From contig NC_079495.1 of the NCBI RefSeq assembly GCF_030052815.1, positions 114,907,795-114,971,794 on the forward strand: a DNA stretch of 64,000 nt, in the 5' to 3' direction. Each line of letters starts with the position of its first letter. Position 1 is the stretch's first letter. The notes under the pieces were generated by a model that saw only the letters and a list, made by a program, of their open reading frames with translations, ran no database searches and was not told where the DNA came from. Below are positions 44,347 through 58,247 of this stretch, piece by piece. The position numbers were made by a program, and so were the translations under genes. Origin of the DNA: Hevea brasiliensis. Its lineage: Eukaryota > Streptophyta > Magnoliopsida > Malpighiales > Euphorbiaceae.

Positions 44347-47300
44347 CTCAACTACAGATTCAACAATAACAGTTTTAACAGTAATACTAAATAGGTCATT
44401 AAATTCGTCAATAACTTAATATAACCATAACTATCAAATTATATCATTTTATTTGTGGATTTTTTTTTGAAAATTTTATTTACATGATTTAATTAATAGT
44501 TGAGAGAATTATATATAAATATATAATTTATGACTTAATACATAATTAAATTATATAAATCAATCAGTTATATTATTTAAATCTTGAGAAATTGAATGTT
44601 TTAAGGATGATCACACGCTTATTTTTCTTCAATTAGAAGTTATGAATCAATGCCATTTTGGTGGTTACTTTTTTTTTTAATTAAATTTAAATTCGTTATG
44701 GATTTAAATTTGTTTATATTGTTTTATTTGATGTAATAATTATATTTTTATTTCTATTAATATATTTTTTATATTTTTAATACAATTAATTTTGATCGAG
44801 TAAATTTAGTGCAATATTCCATTAACTAAGCTTACTTTACTTAAATTCTCAACTTCTCTTAGGCTTTCATTAGAAAGGAAGTTTTTTAAAACATGACTTA
44901 TATTGACAAATGACATATCTATATTATTACATTAAATCGGTGTTATTAAATCTGATTTGGAGATTGACTTGATGAAGAGATCAAATGAATAGATTAGTAG
45001 TTTAATTAGCGAGTTAATGATTCGACCACTGAATCATTAAAAATTAATTAAATATAATATTTATTAATATAAATAAATAAAATTAATTAAATTTTAATTA
45101 TTTAAAATAAAACTTTAACATTTATTATATAAAATAAAACTTTAACATTTATTAAGTTATACTTAATAAATTTTAATAATATTTTTAAATTAGTATTCAA
45201 GTAATATAATACATACAAATTTCTCTAAATGTATAATTATCTTTATAAAATTTTAAAAATATTAAGACTATATGAAAAAATAAATATATTGAAATAAAAT
45301 AATGCATAACTACCAAGCTATCTCGATTGATTATGATTTTAAAGATTTTTATAAGGTTTTGAGGTTAATTTTCTATCCAACACTAAAAAAAAAAAGATTG
45401 CATTGAATAACAATCAGGTTAAACCAGTTCAATTATCCGGTCAATCGAATCACATCGGTTTTTTTTTTTTAAATTTGCTTTAATTATAAATTCATATAAA
45501 TTTAAAGATTGATTCATCGATTAATTGGTTCAACCAATTGATTTAGTCCAAATTTAATACATATGCATTTAATACGCATTTAATTTTTAAGTAATAAATT
45601 TATTTTTATGCAAAGACTATAAAATACATTAACCTCAAAGATATTCTTATTTGTTTTTGTTTTTACATTTTAAAATTAATTAATCATTTTATCCACATAT
45701 TGCGCGGCTTATTTTTTTTTATTTTAATACATAATTTAGTATTTATTTTTATAAAATTTCATATTTCAAAATCACACTATAAAATTTTGTTCTTAGCTAA
45801 TTATATTAAATATAATTAAATAAAATTTTTATTAAATTTTAATAATTAATCCCTACTAAAATTTAATTTAATTTTTATTTCTAAAATGATTATCAATTAT
45901 TTTCTTCTAAATATTTCTTCATAAAAATGTAACAATATAATATTTTTATAATATAATTACACTTAAAAAAACCATATATTATTAAAAATAGTTTATCCAT
46001 AATGATTATAATAATAAATATGCTAAAAATAAAATCTTAAATATTAGGGTAATAATAATAATAATAATTTCTTAATTTATGATTTGCATTTTATTCTCTT
46101 CCCCCTCTCTCTCTTTTTTTTATTTTTTAAGTTTTAAGTTTATTCTTCTAAATTTGTATTTTTTTTATACTTCTTAACATTTGTAAATCTTTATTGATTA
46201 ATTTTTCCTATAAAATATTTTTTACTTTTTTAAAAACAATATTTGTTTTTTTTATATAAATCACTGAAAAGTTATATGGTTAATGGTTTATTTTTTTATT
46301 CTGGTCATTTGATTTTTAACTCTAATTCTTTTATAGGAATGTCTATTTTTTGAAGTGTAGTATATAATTATGCACACAACAAAATAAAATTTGAAAAATA
46401 ATTTATTATTATAAACATACTAAATTTAAAAAATAAAAAATATATAATTAAAAAATAATTATATAAATTTAAAATATAAAAAAATTAAATTATTATTTTA
46501 AGCAGGTAAAAAAGTGAGAGATTTTAATAAGTCAAATATTTAATATTCAAGAGAAATGATAAATGAATTTATTTTCTAGTATTAATAAATAAATTATTTA
46601 ATAGTAACTTATATAAATATAAGTTAATTTTAAATTTTTAATTTTAATGATTTGTATTATATTTCAAATTAATTCATGTATACAATCAAAGGATAAAAAT
46701 GCAAAACAAAAAGGTTACAATTTAAAAAAAAAAGTAAAATGGATAAATAGAAAAAAGGAAAATGAAGATTTAAATTTTAAAATTAAAGAAGATAAATTGA
46801 ATTTTAAAGTAATTAATATTTATACAAAGTAATTATTATTTGATAAATCATTAAGTCATGTGAATTACAAGATGCGATACATGGCAAGTTTTTAAATCAT
46901 TAGCAAATTAAATTACTTAATTTTATGAGATCATTTTTTTTTGCTTTAGCTTTAAAATAAATAAATAAATAAATATTTATATATATATCTTTATTTATTA
47001 AAAAAAAAGATTAATGTACTCAATTAAAATTAAAGTAATTATTATTTTTTAATTTTCACTATTCTGCTTTAATTTAGCTTCAATATTTTTCTATTGTGAA
47101 ATGACTTAGGAGTAGTTCATTTATATTCAATATTTAGTCATATAGATATTAATAAAATCTAATTTTTATCCTTTTTTTTTATCATATTTATAAAATATTA
47201 ATAGGTTAAAATGTAGAAAAAGGTTAAAAATATAACGGGTTTATATATAACTATTGTGGGACAATAGTCACAATAAAAGTTGAATATATTAAATAGAACA

Positions 47301-48805
47301 TTTAATGATTATTTATTATTTAATAATTTTAATTTTAACAATAACAATAAATCATTATTTATTTTGTCATAATATAATTTTATTATGTTATCAATAATTA
47401 TAAAATTATAGTTACGTGCCAATTATTTTTTTCAGAAGTAGCTCACTAATTACAATGGGAAGAAAAGCTTATTTCTGGCTTAATTTTTTCCGATAGTTCC
47501 TTAACTTTGAAATTTATTATATTTTTATCTGTTATTTTTATTTTATTATCATAAAATCTTTAAAAAATCGTTACATAAAGGTCACTCAACTTAATTTAAA
47601 AGTTTCTCATACCAAAATTTTATCATATATCCTATCAATATGATACGTGACAGTGTCATATTGTAAAATAAAAAGAAATTAAATAAACTAAATTGTCACA
47701 TATGAAATTAATATTAATCTCTTTATTGCAACCCCTATCTTATGTCTATTAAGCCTATTTAAAAGTATAAAAATTAAAGTTTTTTCTCAATTAGGGATTG
47801 GATTTTCATGCCACTCGAAATATCTACAGTAGCTAGAACTTTGTAATTTCATATCTAAATACATAAATAATGTATATTTAGTATAATAAATTATTTCACA
47901 AAAAAAAATTGTAGTTTTAAAATTAAAAAACCCATCTAACATATTTACCACATATTTTTCACAGTTAAAAAGTCTTTAAACTTATTTGATATTGGGTTTC
48001 ATAGGCAAAAAAATATTTAAAAAAAAGTGTCATTTTAGATGTTATTTGAAAAAAATTATTTTATTATTTTAATATTCTTATAGTAAAATAAGTCAATTTT
48101 TTTTAAATTAGATTTTAATATTTATAGTTAATATATTTAAGAAAGTATTTTTATCGATAGCAGTTTTAACAATAATACCAATCTGACTTAATATTTTTAT
48201 TTTATAGTGTAACATTATCATATATCAAATTGATTAGAAATATGATTGAATTTTTATATGAGTAACTTTCATGTAATATTTTTTAAGTTGAAAGATTTTA
48301 TGGTCATAAAATAAAATGAAAACAAAAGTGTAACAAACTTTAATTTAACCTTATTTTTGAGCTGAAATTTTTGTGCATGTCCACTTTTATTTATTTTAAA
48401 ATTTTTTTAATTCAATTAATCTAAATCTTTAAATTTAAACTTCTACTTCTATATGGAAGTAATTAATTCATATTTTTCATTTTCAAAAAAAAAAAGTTTC
48501 ATATTTTTAAATAATTAATATAAAAAAATATTAAAAAATAAACTTATACACTACTTTTTATAGTGAAGGCGCTAATAAATTGAGCTAAAAATTTGAAAAT
48601 TGGATAAAATTAATCATAAACAAAAAGTTTACAGAAATTTTTTCCTATTATAATTCTTCCATCTGAACCGTCTTTGAATAAAAAAATATGTTAGGCTATT
48701 GATTAAAAAAGGAAAACAAAAACAGAAGAAGGAGAAAATGGAAGGCAAACAAGCGCAAAGAAAGGCATAAAACTCGAAGCAATACGCGCTAAAATGCTCT
48801 GACTT

Positions 48806-48832
48806 CTTCTTCTTCTCTCTTCCAATTTTCCA
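48806..48832 (+). promoter_or_regulatory. Pyrimidine-rich patch in the leader/promoter of the coiled-coil gene
   Basis: A CT-rich stretch containing TTCTTCTTCTTCTCTCTTCC lies about 205-230 bp upstream of the ATG at 49038. Such patches are common near plant transcription start sites. No TATA box is obvious. Confidence 0.45.
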
Positions 48833-49037
48833 TTCTCAGTTTTCTCGGAAAAGGAAAATTTCATCAAAATCACCTTTTCAATATTTTCATTTTTATTTTC
48901 TAAAAAATATCTATATTAACAAGTTAACAACAAACATAGCAAATTTACAATCAGAATACATTCATTCTTCATAATTAATAAACTTCCTTTGCAAATTTAA
49001 TAATCAAATTCAAAGGAAAAAGAGACACAAAATAATT

Positions 49038-52000
49038 ATGTCGTGGTTAAGGTCGGCGGTGTACAGAGCAGTAGAAGCTGGAGGGAATACCAATTTAACA
49101 CGCACCGTTCGGAGCTATGCCGATACCGTCGTCCTTCAAGCCGGCAATGCAGTGGCTGAGGGAGCCAAGATCATCCAGCACCGCATTGTAATCTTAATTT
49201 TGTACCATTTGTTTTATTTTTTCATTGTTCTTGTTTTAGGATTTTTTTTTTCTAATGCAATGTGGATTGATTGTTGATGAAGCAGGGGTCCGGGAATTCG
49301 AAAAGCTTTAAGATTACTGTGAAAAGATTGGAGGAAGTTTCTGTGTCTTGTAGAGGGATGGAAAGAGTTCAGTTATTGAGAAGGTGGTTGGTTGCACTAA
49401 AAGAGGCTGAGAGATTATTTGCAGCTTACTCTGAGAACAATGATAAGCATCCTGATGAACGGATTATCTCTGATGAGTTCAAGGATTCTCCAAAAAAACC
49501 CACTGTGGTGAGTTACTCCGTATTAATCTTTCGTTGCTTATTTTCGATGTACGGACTAATCTTTCGTTACTTGCTTTGCTTTTCTTTGTTTCTAATGGCT
49601 AAGAGTGGTAATTGGAATTTTGGCCACTGGCCCAGGACTCTCCATTGGGCTGGTTGCCAACTTTGAATGTGGTTTTACCGTTTTGGTCTTTTACGAATAA
49701 TAGTACCAATACATCTTGACATGGTTGAAATAGAAACAGAGGGCGTATCTCGCTAGCTTACTGTTCCCATAGGTTTGAGATGATAGGAAGAACAATATCT
49801 ATGTAGCATTCTTTCTTTGAAAATGTTCAAACTTCATTATACGTGGGCTTTTGTTTCTGTTTTCTTATTTTGTTATTCATATTTAAATGTGGACAGGATT
49901 GTTATGTTTATCCTGATCTTGGGACAATGAATTTCAGCGATTCATTTCTTTACAGTCAATCTCTTGAAGGCATGACATTGTCCATGGCAAGTTAAACACG
50001 TACAAATGGCTTTTATTGGAAGCATTTATTTATTGTTATTTTGCAATGTAGTGATTTCCTTTTTTTTTTTAATCATTTGGCCTATTAATAGTTAACTGTA
50101 AATAATTTTGGATTCAATCAATGATCATGCAAATTTTGTTTCTTCTCTCTCTTTCTTTCCCTCTACAATGCAGAGGTTTGTGCATTTAGAAATTATATTC
50201 ATCTAATATAATGCAAATTTTTGTTTGCTCCTATTGCTGACAGTGGAGCTCGACAGAGAGAAGTACTCTAGTTAATTTGCAATGAGCTTATTTAATGACT
50301 ACTTAATGAAGCTGTATTCCTGCTTTCCATACATAAAACTTTGGACTAGATCTTGAACTAAAGTTCATCAAGTAAATGAACCTTTATGCTTGTTGCTTTA
50401 TGAGCTAGCTTATGACATATCCCAACAGAAAGTTCTAAACCATTTATGAGTGCCCTAGTTGACATAACATGGAGGTTTGATGTAAAGCAAGAAGAACAAA
50501 GATCAAGAGAAGCAAATTCTCATGATAAAAGAGAAAGAAACTCTCAATAACTCTTATTAATTCTCAATAATAATTATAATATTCAAAGCTACTAAATAAT
50601 AGAAAACCTAGGACTATTTATAGAATTTTTGAAACCCTAATTACATTAGCATTAGGAACCCTAACTCAATTCTAATTAAGAATTCTAAACAAATTTAAAC
50701 TAAAATAACAATCGTAAATGTAATAATAGCAGAATTCCTAAATAATAATAGAACTCTAAACTTCCTGATTCTACAATGAATAAAATTCCTAAATATCCTA
50801 GGTTCAATCCTCTTCCAATACTGCATCAAGGATTGCATATGAGAAACAGCCTATAGAAAGTGAAAAGAATTTAGAAAATGAAAAGAATTGTAGATTGTTT
50901 AGAAAATGAAAAGAATTGTAGATGGCTAAGTATGAAATTTCTTATTAACGAAGTATTTTTTTTATTATGCAAATAAAGCAACATTGATTTGTTTTATTCA
51001 CTTATTAAAAATTGATGCTTGACTGCATGAGGATTTGTGGTTTCTGTAGTTGGGATTGCTTTTCCTTATGGGAAGTTTGTCTAGATTGATATAATCCCTA
51101 GAAATGTCATAAAGTTGATAGCATAAAACCCCTGTCATTTCATCATCATCTTCCTTTTTATTTTCAAGGTTTTTGTTTGATCCTTTTAATAAAGTTTTTT
51201 TTGTTAACTACTTTTCTTGTATTGAAAAATGCTTCTTATTTATTTTTTTGATATATTAAGTTTAAAAGAAACTGAATTGTTTATTAAATTGCCCAGAATG
51301 AAGTTGTTTGTCAATAGTTTGGTTACATCAAGCTGATCTCTAATTATTGATAAAGACATGATTAGTTTTGTGGGGAAATGTATTGCAAATTGCCAGCAAC
51401 TAAGAGTAATGTTGATGGCTTATCCTGCCATAAGCAGTTTGAAGGGTTCTCCCAACTCCCATCCCTAACCTTGTGGAATCCATTTTGGTGACAAAAAGAT
51501 GAAGTATAATGATATTGCTACTTGCATGCCTCATGCTTTTAATTGCACTTTCATTAATCAAATATTTAACAGGGCTTTTTATTTGCTGATTCATTGAGTT
51601 TAACCGCAGGTTATCTCTTTTGTATGACTCAGATTCTTGAAGCACCAAATGAGGAAGAAGTTTCATTGCTTCTAGAGATATTTGGGTGATTCTTCTCACT
51701 ATTCTTATTTTGTTTCTATGTTCTATTATGGATTTTTCCTAAATTAGTTACTTGAAAATTTAATTGTGGTCAATATGATTGGTCTAAGCTGGGGTTGAAT
51801 GGAAGAAAAGGATCCGTAATTCCATGTAGCTAACCCCTAATAGTTTGGGATTAACACTTAGTTTGGTTGAGTTGAGAATGATGAAAAGAAAATGTACTTA
51901 TAAAGATTTTTACCTTTCAACCTCATGTTATTGAATTCCATTTAAACTTTTTTTTGGTTTGGTTATATACAGGCTCTGTCTTGCAGGAGGGAAGGAAGTT

Positions 52001-55000
52001 CACAAAGCAGTTATGAGTAGCATACAAGATTTGGCATTAGCATTCTCTAGCTACCAGGATGAAGTATTGGTAAGGAGATGGTACAAATGCCTTTAATAAT
52101 CTCTGTGTTGCTGATAATTATCTTAATACTGAAGACATATAATGTTGATCTAAACGTTGGAAGTTTGAAGCAACTAGATTAATGGAGTATTTATGAAGTA
52201 AATAACATTGCTGTCACGCCACATGATAGAATTGCTATTGATTGATATTAAGATTTGATATAGATATGCCATATGGTTTGAACCTTATTGTCTCCATAGT
52301 TCTGGTGAGAATCAATAGTTATGTCCTTTTGTAAACATTTGCTTATTTGATTTTACAATTTTAAAAGGCATATATCTGCTCAAAATTCATTGTCAACTTT
52401 AGTTATCAAAGTTTGCTTTGCTTAATCATTCTTCTGCAAGGAAGCTGATTTTGGTTGTGTTTAAATTAGTGCAGTGGTTTAGGATTTTCTTGTGCCAAGG
52501 GATGTTTTGATGTAATGGAAAAATGTAGAGAAAGGAATGTAAACAAAATGCAAAGATGTAAAGGAAGAAGTAGTTCTTGTATTGATACTGGAAAGTAAAG
52601 ATTACAGTACTCAATTCTCAACCTCCTCACAGACCATACAACTAAGTTAAACAGAAAAGAAGAAGAAAATAGTTGATTCCTAACCCCCAGGATACAATCC
52701 CGTGCAGATCAACTCTGCCCAAAGCAATACAATATCAAAAGATGCCTCCTCAGCTATTCTTCTTCCCCATATATACAACAGCAAATTCTTCCTCTGTAAC
52801 TGATTCCAGCCACATGTCTTTATCCCCATTTTCTTCTCCAAGCCACCAACACATGCATCTCTCTATTTTCCTGTAACTACTTACTCCTCCCCTTTTCTAG
52901 GTCTTTATTTCTTCTGTAATATATTCTAAACGGTCTTTGTAAATTAAACATATACTCTTCCTAATTAACCCAAAAAAAAAAAGAAGAAAAAAAAGTCTTG
53001 TATCCTTCCTACGACCAAGGCGTTAGGGGAAGAGATGTGTTCCTTAGTTACTTTAACTATTCTTAATTTTTTTTTTCAATACATTTTTATTTTTATTATA
53101 AGTTACTTTTGCACTTTTTTTTGAACTTTACAATTTTAATCTTTAATTACAATTGCAAAGGCAATTTAACCATTGTTAATGCTTCTTTGTGTGTTTAATA
53201 AATTAGTATATCTTACGAGTGGAAAATTATAATATCTTTTGGAAAACAGTTACTTTAGATATTGAAAATGTTAACATGTTACACATTTTAGTTAATTATT
53301 GTTAAACACTTAAACTATACTGACTTTAGTCACGTTGCTTTTTTTTTTTTTTGGGTAAATCATTGTAATGTCTGCCTCTGCCATGACCTTATGAATTGGG
53401 CCTGCATTCCAAATATAATGAAACCGTGACTGTGATTTTTTCCCTCTGTTGTGAGGGATAGGGGTCTTGAACTTGGGATCTTATCTAAGTTTAGAGATGC
53501 ACTTGTCACTATGCTAAGCCTGCAGGTGTGCCATAACTATAAATTAAAATCATGCTGCCATAACCTTTTACCTTCTCATAGTTTGTGCATAGAAAAATGT
53601 AAAGTTTTTTCTATTCTTCAAAAAGGTCACTAGATTCAAGAAAAGTGAGTTTTTTCAAACTTTTAGAAGCTTTAGGTTTCTTTTGATCAAGCAAGAACAA
53701 AATAATTTTAGCTGATCAGGAGGAATTTGAATTATATAATGTATTTCTTAAGATGAAGTACGTTGAGGTGGGGGGTGCGGAATGCTATCCAAAATTCTAT
53801 TTTTTTATTGTTTGTGACATTGAATGGATGCTGTGATCAATGAGTAGACATTTACTCATAAAGGTATTTAGATATTGCTGCATGTTTAAGAGTTTGATCA
53901 TTAGTTTTCTCATCTGCAAAATGCAAATATCTCAACACCATGGTCTTGCATCTCAGTGTGAACCATTAGAATCCAAATGCAATGAAATTGCATTAAAATA
54001 TGAGTTTGTTTAATATATGGCTTCACTCATTTTTTTCTTCTCACACTGTAAAGCGAGAAGAATTGCTCCAATATGCTCAATGTGCAATTTCAGGGTTGAA
54101 AATAGATGCTCATATTGCAAGGTGGTCAAGTATATTATATATTTCATAATTTTATGTGTGGGCTTTGGTGAACCTGAACCTTTTGGTTTCTATTATTTTC
54201 TATTGCTATAGAAGATATCACAAACTAAATTGCATGGGCCTTTCTAGTTCTCACACTATATGAGTTCTTACACGTCTTTATTTATGGTGATGCTGTCATC
54301 TATGTGTTTGGCACACAGTAGTTATAGATCAAAAGTTTTTTTTTGACATTTTTAGTCTATCATTTACAGATATGCTTCATTGAAAATTTTTTGCAAGATG
54401 GTGACACAGGTAGTGTAATTCTTCTTCAATATTTGTTTTGTGTTCTGTTCCCTGCCCTCAGAATAGATGCTGAAGCCTGCAGTCTAATCGAGAAACTTGA
54501 TAAAATGAAGAAGTACCATCAATCACCATATGAACCTAAGGAACAATCATCTGAAGAAACAACTATTGCAACAGTGAAGGTGAGGTTCATTCAAACTTTT
54601 ATGGTTATTCATCCCCATATAGATGCCATATGTAAAATTCATTGATGTACGCATGACTTACATTATGTTAAGTGCTGGTGCAAAGAGATTTTAAAGATGT
54701 CTTTATTAGTGTTTTGGGTTTTTAACTTGTAAAGATAGCCATAACTCTTAGCATTTGAACTATCTTTGAGATTTTTCTTTTTCTATTCTTGATTCTATCC
54801 TGCTTCCTAAGATTCATCTACGGTGATAAATAAAATCTTAAAAATATGCTTGCTTTTCCTAGTCATATACAATTGGTATTTTAAGTTTGTTATTACATCC
54901 CTAAGTTTCATAAATGATTTGTTAATTTTAAGGTTGCACAAGGCAGTTTATGAATAAGATAACATAATGTATGCTTATGATTCATTGAGCCGATTGCTTT

Positions 55001-56050
55001 ATTTTCACATGTGCTCTTGAAGAGACACTTGACAAATTGAAGTATGTTCCATGTTGGAGGAACTTTTACTAAAGAAGAAATCTTTGAATAATGGGGATTC
55101 TCCAGGGTTGCATGCTGGAAAGGTACAATGAATTCTTTATGATACCATTAAATCAACTGGGGAATTCATTTTCCATCCAGAAGTTCTTTCTTTTTTTGTT
55201 TACAATTTCCAGAAGTTATTAAGTTCTTTGCAAAGCATCAACTAAAGTTTGAAGTAGTTGGTAGTCAGTTCCCTATTTAACTAGAGCAGAAGGAAATGAG
55301 GTGTTTCTACTCTCTACAATTCAAAACAATATTTCAAATCATTCTTGATGTGAACTAAACCAAGCAAAGATCTTAGTAATATTCCTAAGGAAATCCCTAG
55401 TTACTTATTTCTAGCATTATGTTCCAATTCTCCGATTCAATATTTTCATCGTGAGAGTAAAAATGTGCAAGCCTTGAGGACCCAAGGCATGCATTCAGCC
55501 CATTCTTTTTGGGGCTAAGAATCTTTCATATGATAATCATTTTGATGATGATTTAGAGTAATTCATTTTCAAGATGTGTTTAAAAGGCTTGAAGTAAGCC
55601 TATTATGCGTCAAGCACAAGTGTCATTTTCCTGCTACATATCTTTCTTGAGGCAAGGTTGTAATCATAATTTACCAAAGTGGCAAAAATTTCTTAACATT
55701 TATGGTTAAACATAATGGTATGGCTATCTAAAAATACATACACTGTATCAAATGCTAGTGGCCAGGCAGATTCTATGTTCATTCAAAAACCATAAGCATT
55801 TTTTAATGTTCAAAGAATTGTCAACTGTATTAGCAAGCCCTTTTACTTTTGGTTTAATAATTGGAAGAGAGTATTGCAAGTTGGCATTTTGTTTTCTTAG
55901 GTTCTTTTTGGCTTACTTTATCATGCCAGTGTATGCTAGTACTGTATTATTGATCTTTGCTACATTTTTTCAGGTTGATAAATTGAAAGTTTTGTTGGAG
56001 TCTCTTCTTAACTCAACATCAAAAGCTGAAAGACGTATTTTGGACAACAG
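49038..56050 (+). CDS. Exons 1-8 (intact N-terminal half) of the coiled-coil gene
   Basis: Exons: 49038-49187, 49286-49507, 49897-49986, 51633-51685, 51973-52069, 54054-54121, 54462-54579 and 55974-56050. They total 875 bp (291 codons plus two bases) and join without a stop. Characteristic stretches are [10 protein letters not shown] (exon 1), [20 protein letters not shown] (exon 3), [18 protein letters not shown] (exon 4/5), [19 protein letters not shown] (exon 6) and [20 protein letters not shown] (exon 7). Intron 3 uses a GC donor (ATG|GCAAGT). All other donors are GT. The start is the first ATG in an otherwise AT-rich leader and matches the remembered family N-terminus. Confidence 0.82.
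49987..51632 (+). other. Intron 3, with a GC donor and LTR-like repeat sequence
   Basis: The donor is GCAAGT and the acceptor GACTCAG. Within it, 50450-50830 looks like an old LTR or TRIM fragment (minus strand begins CTTGATGCAGTATTGG), but no partner or duplication was found. Nothing coding seen. Confidence 0.5.
52070..54053 (+). other. Intron 5, containing repeat remnants
   Basis: The intron is 1984 bp. 52430-52980 has an LTR-like composition (Pro/Ser-codon-rich shadows, a run of A and AG at the end) without a found partner. 53455-53530 holds a SINE-like head. No exon of the gene family is seen here. Confidence 0.45.
53455..53530 (-). repeat. SINE-like tRNA-derived head in intron 5
   Basis: On the minus strand an A-box-like TTAGCATAGTGACAAG (53502-53519) and a B-box-like AAGTTCAAGACCCC (53461-53475) are spaced as in tRNA-derived SINE promoters. 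The rest of the unit is not resolved. Confidence 0.35.
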
Positions 56051-56107
56051 GTTTAGATAGCATCTCATAATATTTTATATATATGCCTGTTAATGCAAAT
56101 TCATCTT

Positions 56108-56108
<1 letters not shown>

Positions 56109-56143
<35 letters not shown>

Positions 56144-56145
56144 TG
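56109..56145. repeat. (CT)9(GT)9 compound microsatellite
   Basis: CT repeats run directly into GT repeats inside intron 8. Confidence 0.95.
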
Positions 56146-56449
56146 GATGTGATTACTTGTGCATGTTTTTGTTAAGGATTTAGCGCATGGTGAGTTTGCA
56201 CTCATATGTTGAATTGATCATTTTGTACACTCTCATCTAGATAATAGTTGCTCAAAATTTTTCATAAATTTAAGAAAATGTGTATTTCACCGCCTTCATT
56301 CTAGCAGATATTGAAAATTGCTTTCCCCCCAATTACCTCTTCTTATCTCCCCAATTACCTCTTCTTATCTTTCACTTTTTTGTTGGTGCCATTATTTATA
56401 TCTCTAGATTTTATTGTGAAGCATTTTATCTCTGAAATCCATATTTAAG

Positions 56450-57963
56450 GTGTCTCAAAAGAAGAAGCACTCAACTTTCTGGTTGCTAAAGCCTGTGAAT
56501 TTATCCAGCTTTAGAAGGTACATCTACTTTAAAGAACTTATAAAACCATTCATGAAAGGAGGGATGAAGGATTTAAATAATAATTATATATTGAAAGTTT
56601 TTTTTTTTTTTTTAAATCTTTCTACACTGGTAATATTAAGACTAATCCACAACTGCTGGTTTGTATTAAATTCAACTATATTTCATAATGTAATGAATGG
56701 TATATTTACACTTCCATTTATACCTCGTTGCAAATGGTTAGATTTTCGTGCTAGTATATAGTCTTCTTTCTAGTTGTATGTTTCCTGCTGGAAGAAAACT
56801 CAAATTTGCCTCTTACTCCCTTTGTCCATTTTAATCATTGCATTTAGCTTTTGCACGATGATTAAGGAAATCATTGGATGACCTCATTTCTTATAAGAAT
56901 ATACTAGTAATTGATTAAATTACTCTTTATCTCACATAATTACTTTTTATATAAATATTTATTGTATTTAGTAGAGATAAAGGGTAAAATTGAAAAAAAA
57001 AAGTTAATACTCTTTGATTTTCTAAATGCGATAGATAATTTTGGACAATAATTTTGGACAAAGAAAACCAAATGTGACAGATAAAAATAAGTGTAGGGAG
57101 TAATATTTAGTCATTGTCCAAATAAGCCCATTTTAATTTTTGTCCCAATGAACCCACAACTTACTGTTGAAGTTCAGATGAACCTATTTTTTTGCCAAAA
57201 CAAATTAAAATAATAAATTTTAAATTAATTTTGTATTTTTTATTAGTAAAATAATATTTAATAAAAATATATTAATATTTTATTATTAACAAAATTAGAA
57301 AAATCATTACTTTATTTATTTATTTATTTTTTGTTAAGGGAATGGGCCTGCTTGAATTTAAACAAAAATTTGTATGTTAATTGGGACAAAACTTAAAAAT
57401 GGCTTATTTGGACATGGGCCAAAAGTTCAGGACAAAATTGAGCTTTACTTTGTTTTCCACTTGTCCAGCATTTGTAGACTACAACGATACATGCATGCAG
57501 AAAGTTTCTCAGAAGTTGTAAAATGCTAAATAATAAGAAAGCCAGGAAACTCATCATTTGAATGATTAAAAAAAAAACCAAACCTTTTATACATGGGTAA
57601 GTAGTTTAGATCACATCATGTTTATTTGATACCTTATCAACAATATAAGTTAATGAACTTGAATGAGTTTAGATTTATACAATACACTATGAAGAGCACA
57701 AGAGAATTAATTTGATTTCAATTAATTTCAATTTAAATAAAATAAAATTAATTTATAAGAAAAATAAATTACTGTTGATTTTATGAATTTTATATGATTA
57801 AGGTGTACTGTATGTAACTTGTACATTAGGAAGGAAATTATGTCATCATCTGATTGATTTGTTGCAAGCTACTGAAAGTGTTTCATTGGTTTTCCTAGGA
57901 ATTGGAAAATGAGATTGAGAACTTGAGAGGCATAAAGATTAACTTGAAGCTGAATTGACAAAG
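56450..57963 (+). pseudogene. Exons 9 and 10, carrying frameshifts and stops
   Basis: Exon 9 is 56450-56517 (68 bp, one more than phase allows). In the frame set by exon 8 it stops at TAA 56487-56489. In the family frame it reads SKEEALNFLVAKACEFIQL and then TAG at 56512-56514, where Glu is expected. Exon 10 is 57899-57963 (65 bp, one less than expected). Its family frame reads ELENEIENL, loses one base near 57925, and has TAA at 57940-57942, where Gln is expected. The two length errors cancel in sum but stops remain in every reading. Skipping both exons also gives a stop soon after exon 8. Confidence 0.75.
56518..57898 (+). other. Intron 9 of the coiled-coil gene
   Basis: The intron is 1381 bp, AT-rich, with a T-run near 56601-56615. 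A pair of inverted blocks (56992-57125 against 57330-57430, both mentioning a GGACAAA-type motif) suggests a small repeat element. No second, undamaged version of exon 9 or 10 is present. Confidence 0.45.
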
Positions 57964-58247
57964 GTCTCTTTTTATTGGATTTTTTTTTTAAATTATTTGA
58001 AGTATAAATACAGTTTTGGGAGGTATTTTCCACTGAAATCTTTGATTTACCTATTCTTGGATATTTACCATTCATATTCATGATTACCTTAGGTGGATTT
58101 GAATGCAATATGTGTATTCATGCTTATGTTCATTTAAATTTTATAGTTAAACCACTAGCAGTTCTTTAATTTGTTATATCAATCCCATATTTGGGACTAC
58201 TTCCATATCCTTTCTGGGTTACATTCTAGGCCTGCACATTGATGCAG

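Larger units (their letters stand above)
39866..49037. other. Very AT-rich gene-free region with microsatellites and diverged repeats
   Basis: No coding sequence is supported over about 9 kb. Microsatellites are (AAT)n at 40421-40452, (TTA)n at 40551-40571, (AT)n at 40706-40728 and 44316-44343. Two related segments in opposite orientation (about 42890-43500 and 44935-45470) share AT-rich cores and ends resembling GGTCAATTGGACC and TCAATCGAATCAC, probably copies of one non-autonomous element. At 48806-48832 a CTTCTTCTTCTCTCTTCC-type pyrimidine patch begins the promoter/leader of the next gene. Confidence 0.55.

Noticed and set aside
46647..46832. A lysine-rich open frame in the AT-rich region
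   Set aside because: AAA/AAT-rich DNA gives such frames by chance.
52673..52876. A short proline- and serine-rich open frame in intron 5
   Set aside because: It lies in LTR-like repeat sequence and has no conserved partner in the gene family.
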